Assembly: GCA_001599355.1 (NCBI GenBank)
Contig: BCGQ01000001.1
Span: 189,135 to 253,134 of the forward strand
Source of the DNA: Nakazawaea peltata
Lineage: Eukaryota; Ascomycota; Pichiomycetes; Alaninales; Pachysolenaceae
Direction: 5' to 3'
Length of the DNA: 64,000 bases
The position numbers were made by a program, and so were the translations under genes. This document shows positions 42,887 to 51,453 of the stretch, in pieces. The notes under the pieces were generated by a model that searched no databases, was not told where the DNA came from, and saw only the letters and a program-made list of their open reading frames with translations. Positions within the stretch are counted from its first letter, which is position 1. Every line of letters starts with the position of its first letter.

Positions 42887-44206
42887 TTATAACTGGACTT
42901 CTTGTAATTCCACGTCAGTTTCCTCTGGTTCCTGTGTAGACAGTGACTGTTCCGGCTCTTCCTCAGCTTTCACTATTGTAATATCCTTCTCATCTTCATC
43001 TATTACTGTAGATGTATCCCTCTCGGTGGTATTTCCAGGGAATACTTCCACCTCATTTACCACAGGACTTGAAGCATCGATTAAATCAGGTGTCCTTGGT
43101 AACAGTTTATTCACAACCTTCTTAGCCGAGGAATCCTTCTTTCTATACTCTTTCATACATCTCTCGACTAAGACACTCAAATAATGTTTATCCTTCTTTG
43201 TTTCACGATCATTGAAAATAAGTTCACCATTTCCTACATAATTATCTTCATCACCTTCGATTCTCCAATTTTTCGATTCCAAATCATTGGCAAATATCAA
43301 TAAGAAGTCACCCCAAGTAGGAGCAATAACATACTTAGTATCGAATTCTCTTCCAAAGAGAATAACTTGACCCCATTTACCTTTTGGACCTGGCAGTAAA
43401 TCTACACCCACATGATTTCCAGCGTTGTCAGTTAAAAGAGGGATCCAATTGGGGTTAGCATAAGTAGTTTGAATATACCCAGGTGGAATCGATTGTTGTT
43501 TAGGGATATCTCTATGTTTTCCTGACTTTCTTTCGTCTGTGTTCCCCGAATTAGAGCTACGAGAAGCCTCATTCAAATTGTTCATCTTTGATGTTTGAGT
43601 CAAATTACTACTGTTGGTGTGTAATAACTGAGGTTGAGACATATTTTCGGTATGATGAAGCATCATTTTCTGAGCTGCCTCATTCTGCATTCTATCGGCA
43701 ACTTTTCTCCACATCTTGGTCATCTTAACAATCGAATCGAGATCCATCAATTCCAACCCATAAATAAGTCCACTAGTACCAGGCATTTCATCTTGTCCGT
43801 CATGAATTTGTAAAGATTTAGCCACACTTGCAGGCAAGGTCAATTGTAAATCCTTCTGCAGTTCACTGATATCTCTCGCAGTACATGGAGACGAAAGAGC
43901 TTCATATAAATCTGGTAGATATTTAGATACCCACATATTAATATGACTCCAGGCCAATTTGACCTCTTTAATTCCTTCACCATCAGTATAATCTTGAGCT
44001 ACCGAGTCCTTGAATTCATCTCCAGGATCGAATCTTTCCTCAGGATAATCAGCTAATGCGGCATTCATATACAGAGTCGACCCATTTGCCAATTTATTTT
44101 GGTAAGGGCTCACTACTCTTCTCTGATGGGACTGGAAACCAGCGTACCGATCCTCGGTTTTGAGGTTATAAAAAATCGAGTTGACTTTATTTCTTAGTTT
44201 TTCCAT
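42887..44206 (-). CDS. SMI1: Cell-wall synthesis regulator Smi1/Knr4
   Basis: This 439-residue protein has the globular SMI1/KNR4 core (about residues 60-330) between disordered, charged tails. Core blocks AWSHINMWVSKYLPDLYEAL, LQIHDGQDEMPGTSGLIYG, NPNWIPLLTDNAGNHVGVD and GKWGQVILFGREFDTKYV are near-diagnostic. Smi1 coordinates the cell-wall integrity MAP kinase pathway and beta-glucan synthesis at bud tips. ATG 44206 is used because the upstream in-frame codon is GTG. The acidic C-terminus has many Glu/Thr residues. Confidence 0.95.
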   Translation of the reverse strand: MEKLRNKVNSIFYNLKTEDRYAGFQSHQRRVVSPYQNKLANGSTLYMNAALADYPEERFDPGDEFKDSVAQDYTDGEGIKEVKLAWSHINMWVSKYLPDLYEALSSPCTARDISELQKDLQLTLPASVAKSLQIHDGQDEMPGTSGLIYGLELMDLDSIVKMTKMWRKVADRMQNEAAQKMMLHHTENMSQPQLLHTNSSNLTQTSKMNNLNEASRSSNSGNTDERKSGKHRDIPKQQSIPPGYIQTTYANPNWIPLLTDNAGNHVGVDLLPGPKGKWGQVILFGREFDTKYVIAPTWGDFLLIFANDLESKNWRIEGDEDNYVGNGELIFNDRETKKDKHYLSVLVERCMKEYRKKDSSAKKVVNKLLPRTPDLIDASSPVVNEVEVFPGNTTERDTSTVIDEDEKDITIVKAEEEPEQSLSTQEPEETDVELQEVQL

Positions 44207-44605
44207 TGCAAGATCGAGCACTATGTGATGGTCTGATCAATCTTCTGGTGTCTGATATGATGTCTGGTCCAGTATCTGGTCCAGTATCTGATATATAAAA
44301 CCCTCTTTAAACGCGACAAGGAAAGAATCGGACAACTCATCTGCAAGATGTGCACGACTTTTCGTTGCTGTGCAGAACTTGGCGCAGAACCTTCTTTACT
44401 GCCTAATTAGGATAAACATAAATAAGCAGAAGCTTCATAGGCAGGTGCTAAAGACGGGGATGGAACTCTATTAAGTTTCCTAAACAGGCAAATGAGATTC
44501 AAGGTGAACTGAAATTGCTGTCAAAGAAGTGAAAAGAAACGAGCTAAGTGAGTATAAATAATCTGTGTATTCTTGTAAATTGATAGCAGGGTAAAGACGG
44601 CTGAG
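44207..44605. promoter_or_regulatory. Divergent SMI1-SPO12 intergenic region
   Basis: A 399-bp shared upstream region. Near SMI1 it contains three close copies of the word GTCTGGTC/GTATCTG (44230-44295). Nothing else is recognised. Confidence 0.4.
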
Positions 44606-44857
44606 ATGAGTGGGAAAGATCAGGGTTTACTGAAGAGATTGTTTCAGAAGAATGAAACGCAATCTTCTATGAAGATTGCTTCTCCTACTGATAATATTTT
44701 ATCACCATGTTCGCAGAAATTGAATGCTCATAAGGCTAAACTTTTTGAGAAGTGAGTATATACCGGATTTGAGCCAAAATCAAGACAAGATGAATCATGA
44801 TGATACTAACGAATTAGATCCAAACCTACGAGATTGAATTTCTCTAATTTAGATTGA
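44606..44857 (+). CDS. SPO12: Spo12/Bns1 family mitotic-exit regulator, spliced
   Basis: Exons 44606-44751 and 44818-44857 encode a 61-residue protein. Exon 1 alone ends at an in-frame TGA in the donor. Splicing extends it by SKPTRLNFSNLD. The Spo12 family core is complete: SPTDNILSPCSQKLNAHK followed by a short KPTRLNF. Spo12/Bns1 act in the FEAR network that releases Cdc14 from the nucleolus and in meiosis I exit; the serine before Pro in the core is a regulatory phosphosite in yeast. The protein is shorter than S. cerevisiae Spo12 (173), retaining little beyond the core. The family assignment is from the motif only. Confidence 0.85.
44752..44817 (+). other. SPO12: SPO12 intron, 66 nt
   Basis: The donor is GTGAGT at 44752, the branch TACTAAC at 44804-44810 and the acceptor AG at 44816-44817, eight bases after the branch A. 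The junction restores a Lys codon and continues the conserved family motif, which is independent support. Confidence 0.88.
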
Positions 44858-44970
44858 TCAATACACTTACAATACATCGATAACTCATATGTTGATCATA
44901 TAAGTCACTACATACCATACTAAATAAACGATTCACTTTCTTCATATTCTATGTACATGTTGACTTAAGT

Positions 44971-45888
44971 TTAATTACGGGAATCAGAAACGGTATTCAA
45001 TAACAAAGCTTCGTTGTCCAAGATGACACGGTTAGGAGATTGAGATAAAATTTGAGCAATTTCTCTGGCAGTATCCAATCTCTTTAATTCAACATAATCC
45101 TTAGATTTCTTAATAGCTTCACCAATCAATTGAGCAGATTTGGCTTCACCTTGAGCCTTAACAACCATACTTTGTTTCTCTTGTCTGGCCTTATCGACTA
45201 CGAAAGCAGCTCTTTGAGCATCTTGTTGAGCAATTTGCTTAGCTTCAACGGCATTAGAAAATTCTGGAGAAAATGTCATAACAGTCAAAGAAACATCATC
45301 AAGCATGATATTGAATCTTGAAGCTCTACGAACCAAATTCTCTCTCACCAATTTAGATACCTTCTCTCTCTGTGTAATCAATTGAGAAGCATTGAATTGC
45401 AGAACTACCGATTTCAAAACTTCATTAACAATAGATGGTAAAACTCTTTCATCATAATCTTGACCCAAAGTTCTGTAAATAGTAGGTAAAGCATTGATAT
45501 CAGGCTTGGAAAGAACTCTGCAAGTAATATTAACCATTTGTAAATCCTTAGTACCGGTCAAAGAAGCAACATTTCTTGGTTTCAGTCTAACATCATAGAT
45601 GATCGGGGTTTGTAACCAAGGAATGGCAATATGAGTACCTTCAGAGTAAATATTAGGTTGCACACCGCCAAATCTAGAATAAATAATAGCTCTTTGACCA
45701 CCATCAACGTTGAATAATGAAGCATTCAACAGAAGAGCACCACCTCCCAATAATAATAATCCTCCAGCTCCGGCAAACATGGCGAATGGGTTCTTTGGAC
45801 CTCTTGGACCACCGTTAGCGCTGACGGTTTGGATTCTTTTTTGCATCTCACGGGCAAACTGTTCCCAGTTCTGGTTGTTTCTACTCAT
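44971..45888 (-). CDS. PHB2: Prohibitin-2
   Basis: This 305-residue inner-membrane scaffold protein forms rings with Phb1 and regulates the m-AAA protease and cristae. After a short basic N-terminus comes a Gly/Leu-rich membrane anchor (about residues 38-58). The SPFH/Band-7 domain follows (VDGGQRAIIYSRFGGVQ to about 220) and then a coiled coil (AKQIAQQDAQRAAFVVDKA). The long N-terminus and FNIMLDDVSLT block distinguish Phb2 from Phb1. Length agrees with yeast (310). Confidence 0.96.
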   Translation of the reverse strand: MSRNNQNWEQFAREMQKRIQTVSANGGPRGPKNPFAMFAGAGGLLLLGGGALLLNASLFNVDGGQRAIIYSRFGGVQPNIYSEGTHIAIPWLQTPIIYDVRLKPRNVASLTGTKDLQMVNITCRVLSKPDINALPTIYRTLGQDYDERVLPSIVNEVLKSVVLQFNASQLITQREKVSKLVRENLVRRASRFNIMLDDVSLTVMTFSPEFSNAVEAKQIAQQDAQRAAFVVDKARQEKQSMVVKAQGEAKSAQLIGEAIKKSKDYVELKRLDTAREIAQILSQSPNRVILDNEALLLNTVSDSRN

Positions 45889-46163
45889 TTTATCGATCGA
45901 TCAACTGTTTTAGGGTCACTTCAAACACTCTCACTTCTTTATAGTTAAAGAACTTAGTGGCAATTAATTTCCCCTCCTTGTTTTTTCCTTCGGGAATTTC
46001 TATGGGAAAATTTCTATGGGAGAAGCTCTGCTTTTCTCTGCTTAAATCCTGTACTTTTTCTCTGCTTAATTCTCTAAGATTCTGCGCTTAACTCGTGATT
46101 TGCCCCAGGAAGAGAAGGTGGAACGAAGGTGGAACGGACTGAAAGGTTGAACAATTGATTCAG

Positions 46164-46943
46164 ATGAGTGGGACTGAGCCTGGAATGGCTAATACGGGAT
46201 TCCCGTTGCATGAGGCTGCTAGAAATGGACAGAAATTGATTGTTGAAGGATTATTGAAGGAGGATCCTAAGCTGGCATTTGTTACCGATGACGATGGGAG
46301 AACACCTCTTCATTGGGCGGTGTCGTGTCAGCAGAAAGAGATCATAAAAGTGTTGTTGGACCCGGCGGAATACTCTAATGACAAGGATAATAAGAAACTT
46401 ATGAAGAAATTGGAGGTGGATATCGATGATTTGGTCGATGATTCCGGTTGGAATCCCCTTCATATTGCTGTCTCTGTGGGGAATTATGATATTACGAAAA
46501 TGCTATTGGAGCATGAACCTCAACCAGATGTCGATGCTACCACTTCAACAGGTTTGACACCATTGCATCTTTGCGTGGTGAAGAAATACAGCCAAATAGT
46601 TGAGTTATTGATCAATGATTATAAGGCGTCAGCCAGAATTAAAGATAAGAGGTCTCAATATCCTTTACATAGGGCTGCATCTGTAGGGTCGGAGAGAATC
46701 GTTGAAATCTTATGTAAGAAGGGAAATTCTCCATTGAATGCTAAGGATAGTTCGGGATGGACCCCAATGCATCATGCTTTAGCTGAAGGGAACGGAGATT
46801 GTGCTGTTTTATTAGTGAAATTAGGAGCAGATCCTACTGTTGAGGATCTGGATGGTTTAAGACCAATTCAAGTGGCTGTTGATCAAAAGGTGGCCAAATT
46901 CTTCGAAACATCTTGTCGAGATAGTTTAGGGATCGATGTTTGA
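46164..46943 (+). CDS. NAS6: Proteasome assembly chaperone Nas6 (gankyrin)
   Basis: This 259-residue protein is almost wholly ankyrin repeats, about six or seven (PLHEAARNG, GRTPLHWAVS, GWNPLHIAVSVGN, GLTPLHLCVVKK, YPLHRAASVGS, GWTPMHHALAEGNGD). The order and the IPLHRAASVGS-type and ALAEGxGDxAVLLV blocks match Nas6, which binds the Rpt3 C-terminus during 19S base assembly. An ATG at 46164 is used; the frame starts three codons earlier at TTG. Slightly longer than the yeast protein (228) because of an insertion in repeat 2. Confidence 0.94.
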   Translation: MSGTEPGMANTGFPLHEAARNGQKLIVEGLLKEDPKLAFVTDDDGRTPLHWAVSCQQKEIIKVLLDPAEYSNDKDNKKLMKKLEVDIDDLVDDSGWNPLHIAVSVGNYDITKMLLEHEPQPDVDATTSTGLTPLHLCVVKKYSQIVELLINDYKASARIKDKRSQYPLHRAASVGSERIVEILCKKGNSPLNAKDSSGWTPMHHALAEGNGDCAVLLVKLGADPTVEDLDGLRPIQVAVDQKVAKFFETSCRDSLGIDV

Positions 46944-49117
46944 CAATAAAGTATTGCTCTGATTTTATCAAAATGTATTGTTTGTATTGATCTTGATGAT
47001 TAGAGATGGTCCAGGTTAGTAACATGGTCAGATTATGAGAGATGATACAGGTTGGTAACGTGGCTAGATGATGTCTAGAGAATCCTTGTATTGTCATAAA
47101 CATAAATAGACCTTGGTTCGTTCTCGTTGTTAATAATTGAATCAATAGCATTTTTACAGAAATACATTATATAATGGTTATTTCAAGGTAAGATAAAACA
47201 GATCAGGTAAGAGAGAGAGAGAGAGAGAGAGAGATGGGGTAAGAAAAAAAGACTGAAAAGTTAAGTCCTCAAAGAACTCAACTGCAATATCATTCGTACT
47301 ATTAGATCTACCTGCATTATCAAGCTCTGAATAGTCTACTTTAACTTTATGCTCACACGATAACACTTAATCTTTGTCTAAAATCAATAATTTAAAACCA
47401 TATAGTACAGTCGTCAGAGAGATTAAGATAAGGTTCAGAGAACCACACTCAATCTTATGTAAGTCTCCAACTGCCTCGGTCCTCGGGAAAGTCCTCGGGT
47501 CTCGGAGAGACCTCGGCTCACATGTGAACCAATAAAATTCTAATTCTTGGACTAAAACGCTCAATGCAATGGAGGATCGTCAGACCCTTAGATTCAATAG
47601 TCACCACAAACGTAACACACCACAACTTAGCATGAAGTCTGTACAAACAAATGGAGATCAACGCGTATTATTAGCACCTCAATAATAAAAAAAGAAAAGC
47701 TACTCCTGCAGGAGAAATCACTTTTACCCGATTAGGTAAAGTAATTGGATTTTTTTCACCTGAAAATTCGAATCGCGCGATCTACTTAAAGTTTATTTAG
47801 TTGCGAAAACCGCAAATATCTCGAGGTAGGTACATCCGTGATTTACAATTTGCGCTGACCTTTGTGGCTCTCCGAGGCGTAGGCGTGTAGAAGGGGATTG
47901 AATGCATGTATAGTTATCTAGAGTGTCTTAATGAAGGCGGACAAATCGTATAAGGTGATCAAGACACGACAGCCAAAATGCCCATCGTTATCTGAGTATA
48001 CAGAGTTGGGCAGTCAGCTCACCTTAACCTGGAGGCAATATAATAACAAAAAAGTACCCGCATACTATATCTCAAACCTTAGTACTCACTACCCCTTGCC
48101 GCTTCTCTTTATAAAATATCCGTTTTTAATTCATGCGCTATTGTTTTCTAATACCCAAATTTTCATAATTCAGATTTTTAAACTGAATTAGGACACAAAT
48201 GAGTTGGAACAGCATATAACTAGTAATCTAACTGTCAGACATTATACGTGACTATTACATCGATATCTCTGTTTGACTACTTTATGCGTTTTGAAGTTAA
48301 AGACAAACCGACTTGTTCGACATTGAGCTAAAGATGAGCCTCAAATGTGGTCGATTCTTGTAACTCCGTGATCGTACACCAAATATCCAGTTAAGCAGCC
48401 ATACAACAACATCTCCCTAATTGGTGGAGGATCCGTACCTCTTAGTGTGCACCTGCATGAAAAATCAGTAAAACAATACTGAAAATAAAAAAAATTTCAC
48501 CTTTTTTTCATCGCCTCAGGCAGTCGATAGGTGAAAAATCTCGAAAGATCGAGATAAACAAGTGATAAATTAGACTTTAATTGTACTCCCATTGAGTAAC
48601 AAGAAGTAAAAATGATAATGATCCGCTATTCGATCTGATAACTTGATACTTTCAAGGCGTCACGGAAGTTCCAAGCCCTATCTGCTCTCTCGTAGTGTCC
48701 CCCCTTCCATTTAACCCCCTCTACAGACTTCAAACATAAATTAACTACTAAATTCTCCTCGCCAACTTGAGGCTCGCTCCAGATTTTCCCCTTACCTGCC
48801 TAAAACAGTACATGTTTGTGTTTGTTTTACCTCTTAATGTTGAACATCGCGCACATTCCTGCATGAAAAATGCACATAAATAACCATTAGTAGAGTATGC
48901 ATTTTGCAGGAAATTCAGATTGTAATGTAGATACAGACGGGTCCACAGTTCAGGAAATAAACAAAAACTTCGCCTGGATGCTTCTAGTTTAATGCCGCCT
49001 GGTATATAATCTTGAGTATCTGCTCATTTGTCGCGTGGACTTTGTGAATTGTCAATCACCCCTTTTTATGCTGGCTTATGCAGGCAGACTTGACCAAAGT
49101 AATTTCATAACTTCAAC
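46944..49117. other. Longest gene-free interval, 2.2 kb, repeat- and inverted-repeat-rich
   Basis: No protein gene is convincing here. From left to right it holds an imperfect 35-bp duplication of GATGGTCCAGGTTAGTAACATGG type (47005-47075), a (GA)12 run (47211-47234), a CTCGG cluster (47474-47518) and a perfect CTCCTGCAGGAG palindrome (47703-47714). Next come adjacent inverted repeats at 48491-48537 and 48538-48555, and a bulged inverted repeat at 48858-48909. A TATA-like TATATAAT (49003-49010) lies about 108 bp before the next gene. An 86-codon open frame (47931-48191) has no family resemblance and ends in A/T-driven sequence. It may be a long promoter or may hide a non-coding RNA. Confidence 0.5.
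47211..47234. repeat. (GA)12 dinucleotide repeat
   Basis: Twelve uninterrupted GA units, flanked by purine-rich sequence, downstream of NAS6. Confidence 0.9.
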
Positions 49118-50317
49118 ATGTACGGGTATATAGTTCACCAAGATAAGGTGAGACTGAAAAAGATCAAAGAGAAAGAAGAAGCTGAGAGGAGGTTCAAGAG
49201 GGAGATGGAAAAATCTCAGAAATTGAAGCCAGTCTCTCATCCAATTGTCACAGGAGGAGATAAGTTAAAGCTGAGTGTGAGTAGGATGCAACAATCGAAG
49301 GCAAACTTCAGTTCCAAGATCAATTCAGTCATGAATGGTAAGCAAAAGCCTGTATTTTGCAATTTCATGGTACCACCTGAAGATGCAGTGGTGCTTAATA
49401 AATCGTGGACAGGAGAGCTTACACCAAGTGATCCATTTGATATAGTTGGTAAGAGGTACACTAACATTCGTGAGGCTTTCCAATGTGATGAGTTTTGGAC
49501 CAGATGTTATGAAGAACTCTTAATGGCATACACCGTACAAGATGTCAGTTTGTATGCGTTTCTTGATTTCTGCAAAAAACATTTATTCGAGTTGTTCGAG
49601 ACCGTGATGAGAAATTTCAATTGCGATCTGAAACTGATGCCAAATCATATTCGTGATAAGCTTGAAATTTATATGGGGATTTTCGGGTCTGAGACTAGTA
49701 TGTTTGACCTGCTCACTATCTCAATTCAAGGATCCTTAATCGACAGTTTCGCTGATGCTTATAATGATGAATTGCAAAAATATTGGAAGAAATGTTTCCG
49801 TTTGGTCCAAGAGACTATGGTCAATTGCAAAATCCAAAAAGAGATCGAGATTGAAGAAGCTGAGAAAGAGAAAGAAAGACAAGTTCAGAATCTGTTATCG
49901 GCATCCCCAGGGTCTCCAAGATCAAATGGATCTACTTTCTCCAGAAATAGAAGAGGATCAGCCGACAGCTCACTGACAGCATTTACTATGTCTACACGTA
50001 GTTCTGAAGGCCTTGAGACGGTGAATTCAAGAGTATCCTCCACCTCTAAATCTTCAAGATTCTCTATGAGAACTTTATTTCGTAGTAATGGGGATAGCAT
50101 TGAGGTAGATAGAATTTCTCAACAGAAAATGAGACAAACCAGTTCACAATCGCACAGATCTTCTATCCAGGCCCCTTCGAATTCTGTCAAATCCCAGAGA
50201 ATTCCAACCTCTACGAGCCCAAGAACAATCCCCTCGCCAAGTCCTAAGAAAAAAGGAATAGAATTTCATCCTGTTCCACCTTTTTCAGGAACAGTTGGGG
50301 CTATGGCTTTACTCTGA
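49118..50317 (+). CDS. Unrecognised 399-residue protein with helical core and Ser-rich basic tail
   Basis: I do not recognise this gene. Residues about 10-45 are a charged amphipathic helix (KKIKEKEEAERRFKREME). Residues about 75-255 look like a folded, mostly helical domain with aromatic and Cys residues (REAFQCDEFWTRCYEEL, YAFLDFCKKHLFELFE), faintly like the helical bundle of RGS domains but without a convincing match. An EEAEKEKERQ coiled coil follows. From about 265 on it is Ser/Thr/Arg-rich and probably disordered, with many kinase-type sites and a short hydrophobic C-terminus. Ordinary codon use and length argue for a real gene. The 2.2-kb upstream region is unusually long. Confidence 0.75.
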   Translation: MYGYIVHQDKVRLKKIKEKEEAERRFKREMEKSQKLKPVSHPIVTGGDKLKLSVSRMQQSKANFSSKINSVMNGKQKPVFCNFMVPPEDAVVLNKSWTGELTPSDPFDIVGKRYTNIREAFQCDEFWTRCYEELLMAYTVQDVSLYAFLDFCKKHLFELFETVMRNFNCDLKLMPNHIRDKLEIYMGIFGSETSMFDLLTISIQGSLIDSFADAYNDELQKYWKKCFRLVQETMVNCKIQKEIEIEEAEKEKERQVQNLLSASPGSPRSNGSTFSRNRRGSADSSLTAFTMSTRSSEGLETVNSRVSSTSKSSRFSMRTLFRSNGDSIEVDRISQQKMRQTSSQSHRSSIQAPSNSVKSQRIPTSTSPRTIPSPSPKKKGIEFHPVPPFSGTVGAMALL

Positions 50318-50648
50318 TTCCCACAGAGAACGGCTCTTCAACCTACTTCAGCTATATATCCTGTTTGTTTTTATGATTATGTTTTTATACCCAAGGCGTT
50401 GTTTATTGGATTATATGGTATAGCTTAATTTGATTTTGAAATAAAGTGTAGACCCTTGGTAGATAGCCCCTGTGTTAGCCCCTGTGTTAGCCCCTGTGTT
50501 AGCCCCTGTTGATAGCCCCCCGTTAATGGCCCGTATTTTTCTGCTCCCAGAAAAGGCAGATCCGATGAGAAAAATGACGTTGCGCATGCAATTTAAAAGG
50601 GGCAGCTGATTCGATTTGATAACGTGATAAATTGAGCAACTTGATAAG
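50318..50648. other. Intergenic region with 12-bp minisatellite
   Basis: This 331-bp gap between two unrecognised genes holds four near-perfect copies of TAGCCCCTGTGT and a final TAGCCCC (50464-50520). A GCGCATGCAATTT box stands about 70 bp before the next ATG. No gene is seen. Confidence 0.5.
50464..50520. repeat. TAGCCCCTGTGT minisatellite
   Basis: Four tandem 12-bp units, the last degenerating to TAGCCCCTGTTGATAGCCCCC. Downstream of one gene and about 130 bp upstream of the next. Confidence 0.85.
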
Positions 50649-51389
50649 ATGATGACGGAGTACAAAGCAAGTATGATGGAGCTGTCACCGTCGTTCCCGG
50701 ATACTCAGAGCTCCTCAGATATGCAAACCACTGCTTCAGTAACGCCAAGCTATATTTATAATGGGAGTTTCCCCAATTACCCCTCCACGGCGGCTTCGAT
50801 CGCCTCTTCGGATGCCGAATATCAACATGAAGTGGGCAATTCCACCTCAACTTTGCCACTTTCAAGGCCCTTATCGAGGGATTCGACCGCGTCTTGTGTC
50901 TCGGTGACTCTGTTCAAAGATGGTATCGAGGGTAAACGTATCCGCCGTGGCGGTGTCATCCCAAGCTATCCCTATCATTTGATTACGACGATGATGGATA
51001 ACAGTAGACGTCCTAGATCACCGTCTTCTTTACTGAATTACCAGGCAGATGTCCCTGCCGATGACGAATGGTCGACCGACTCCAAGAGTTTGGAGAATGC
51101 CGACTCGTCCTCGGTTTCCACCAACACAAACCCTTTCGAGCAAACAGACAACAGAATGACGATCCCTCAAGGACCTCCGGTTTCTTTGAACGAGAAAATC
51201 CGGCTTTTGAAAACAGGCCAAGTCCTGAAACGCGATATCATGAAAAATCCAGACGGACCATCCGTGGGTCCTGTGGTTTTCCATTCAAATGTAGAGTCTC
51301 AAGAGGCAGATAACGAAGAATACGAGTATGATTACGATAACGATGATGATGATATTAGGATGACCAATGACAATAGATCATACCACTGA
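50649..51389 (+). CDS. Unrecognised 246-residue, largely disordered protein
   Basis: Not recognised. The N-terminal 90 residues are Ser/Thr/Pro-rich. A central RRGGVIPSYPYHLITTMM stretch and a later VSLNEKIRLLKTGQVLKRDIMKNP segment look like short conserved motifs, and the C-terminus is a strongly acidic Asp/Glu/Tyr run. The mix of short motifs in disordered sequence suggests a regulatory or adaptor protein. Steady codon use with no stop over 246 codons supports reality. Its stop is 64 bp from that of convergent AIM9. Confidence 0.7.
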   Translation: MMTEYKASMMELSPSFPDTQSSSDMQTTASVTPSYIYNGSFPNYPSTAASIASSDAEYQHEVGNSTSTLPLSRPLSRDSTASCVSVTLFKDGIEGKRIRRGGVIPSYPYHLITTMMDNSRRPRSPSSLLNYQADVPADDEWSTDSKSLENADSSSVSTNTNPFEQTDNRMTIPQGPPVSLNEKIRLLKTGQVLKRDIMKNPDGPSVGPVVFHSNVESQEADNEEYEYDYDNDDDDIRMTNDNRSYH

Positions 51390-51453
51390 CAGATTTATGA
51401 ACAGCTTTTATGGGGTATATGAGTAATACTATTTTTTTAGAACGATTATTTAT

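Noticed and set aside
47015-47021. Minus-strand TACTAAC downstream of NAS6 as part of a spliced gene
   Set aside because: No nearby acceptor at the 8-11 base spacing, and no coding exon either side.
47931-48191. 86-codon open frame in the large intergenic region
   Set aside because: No recognisable motif; C-terminal half is driven by A/T-rich sequence.
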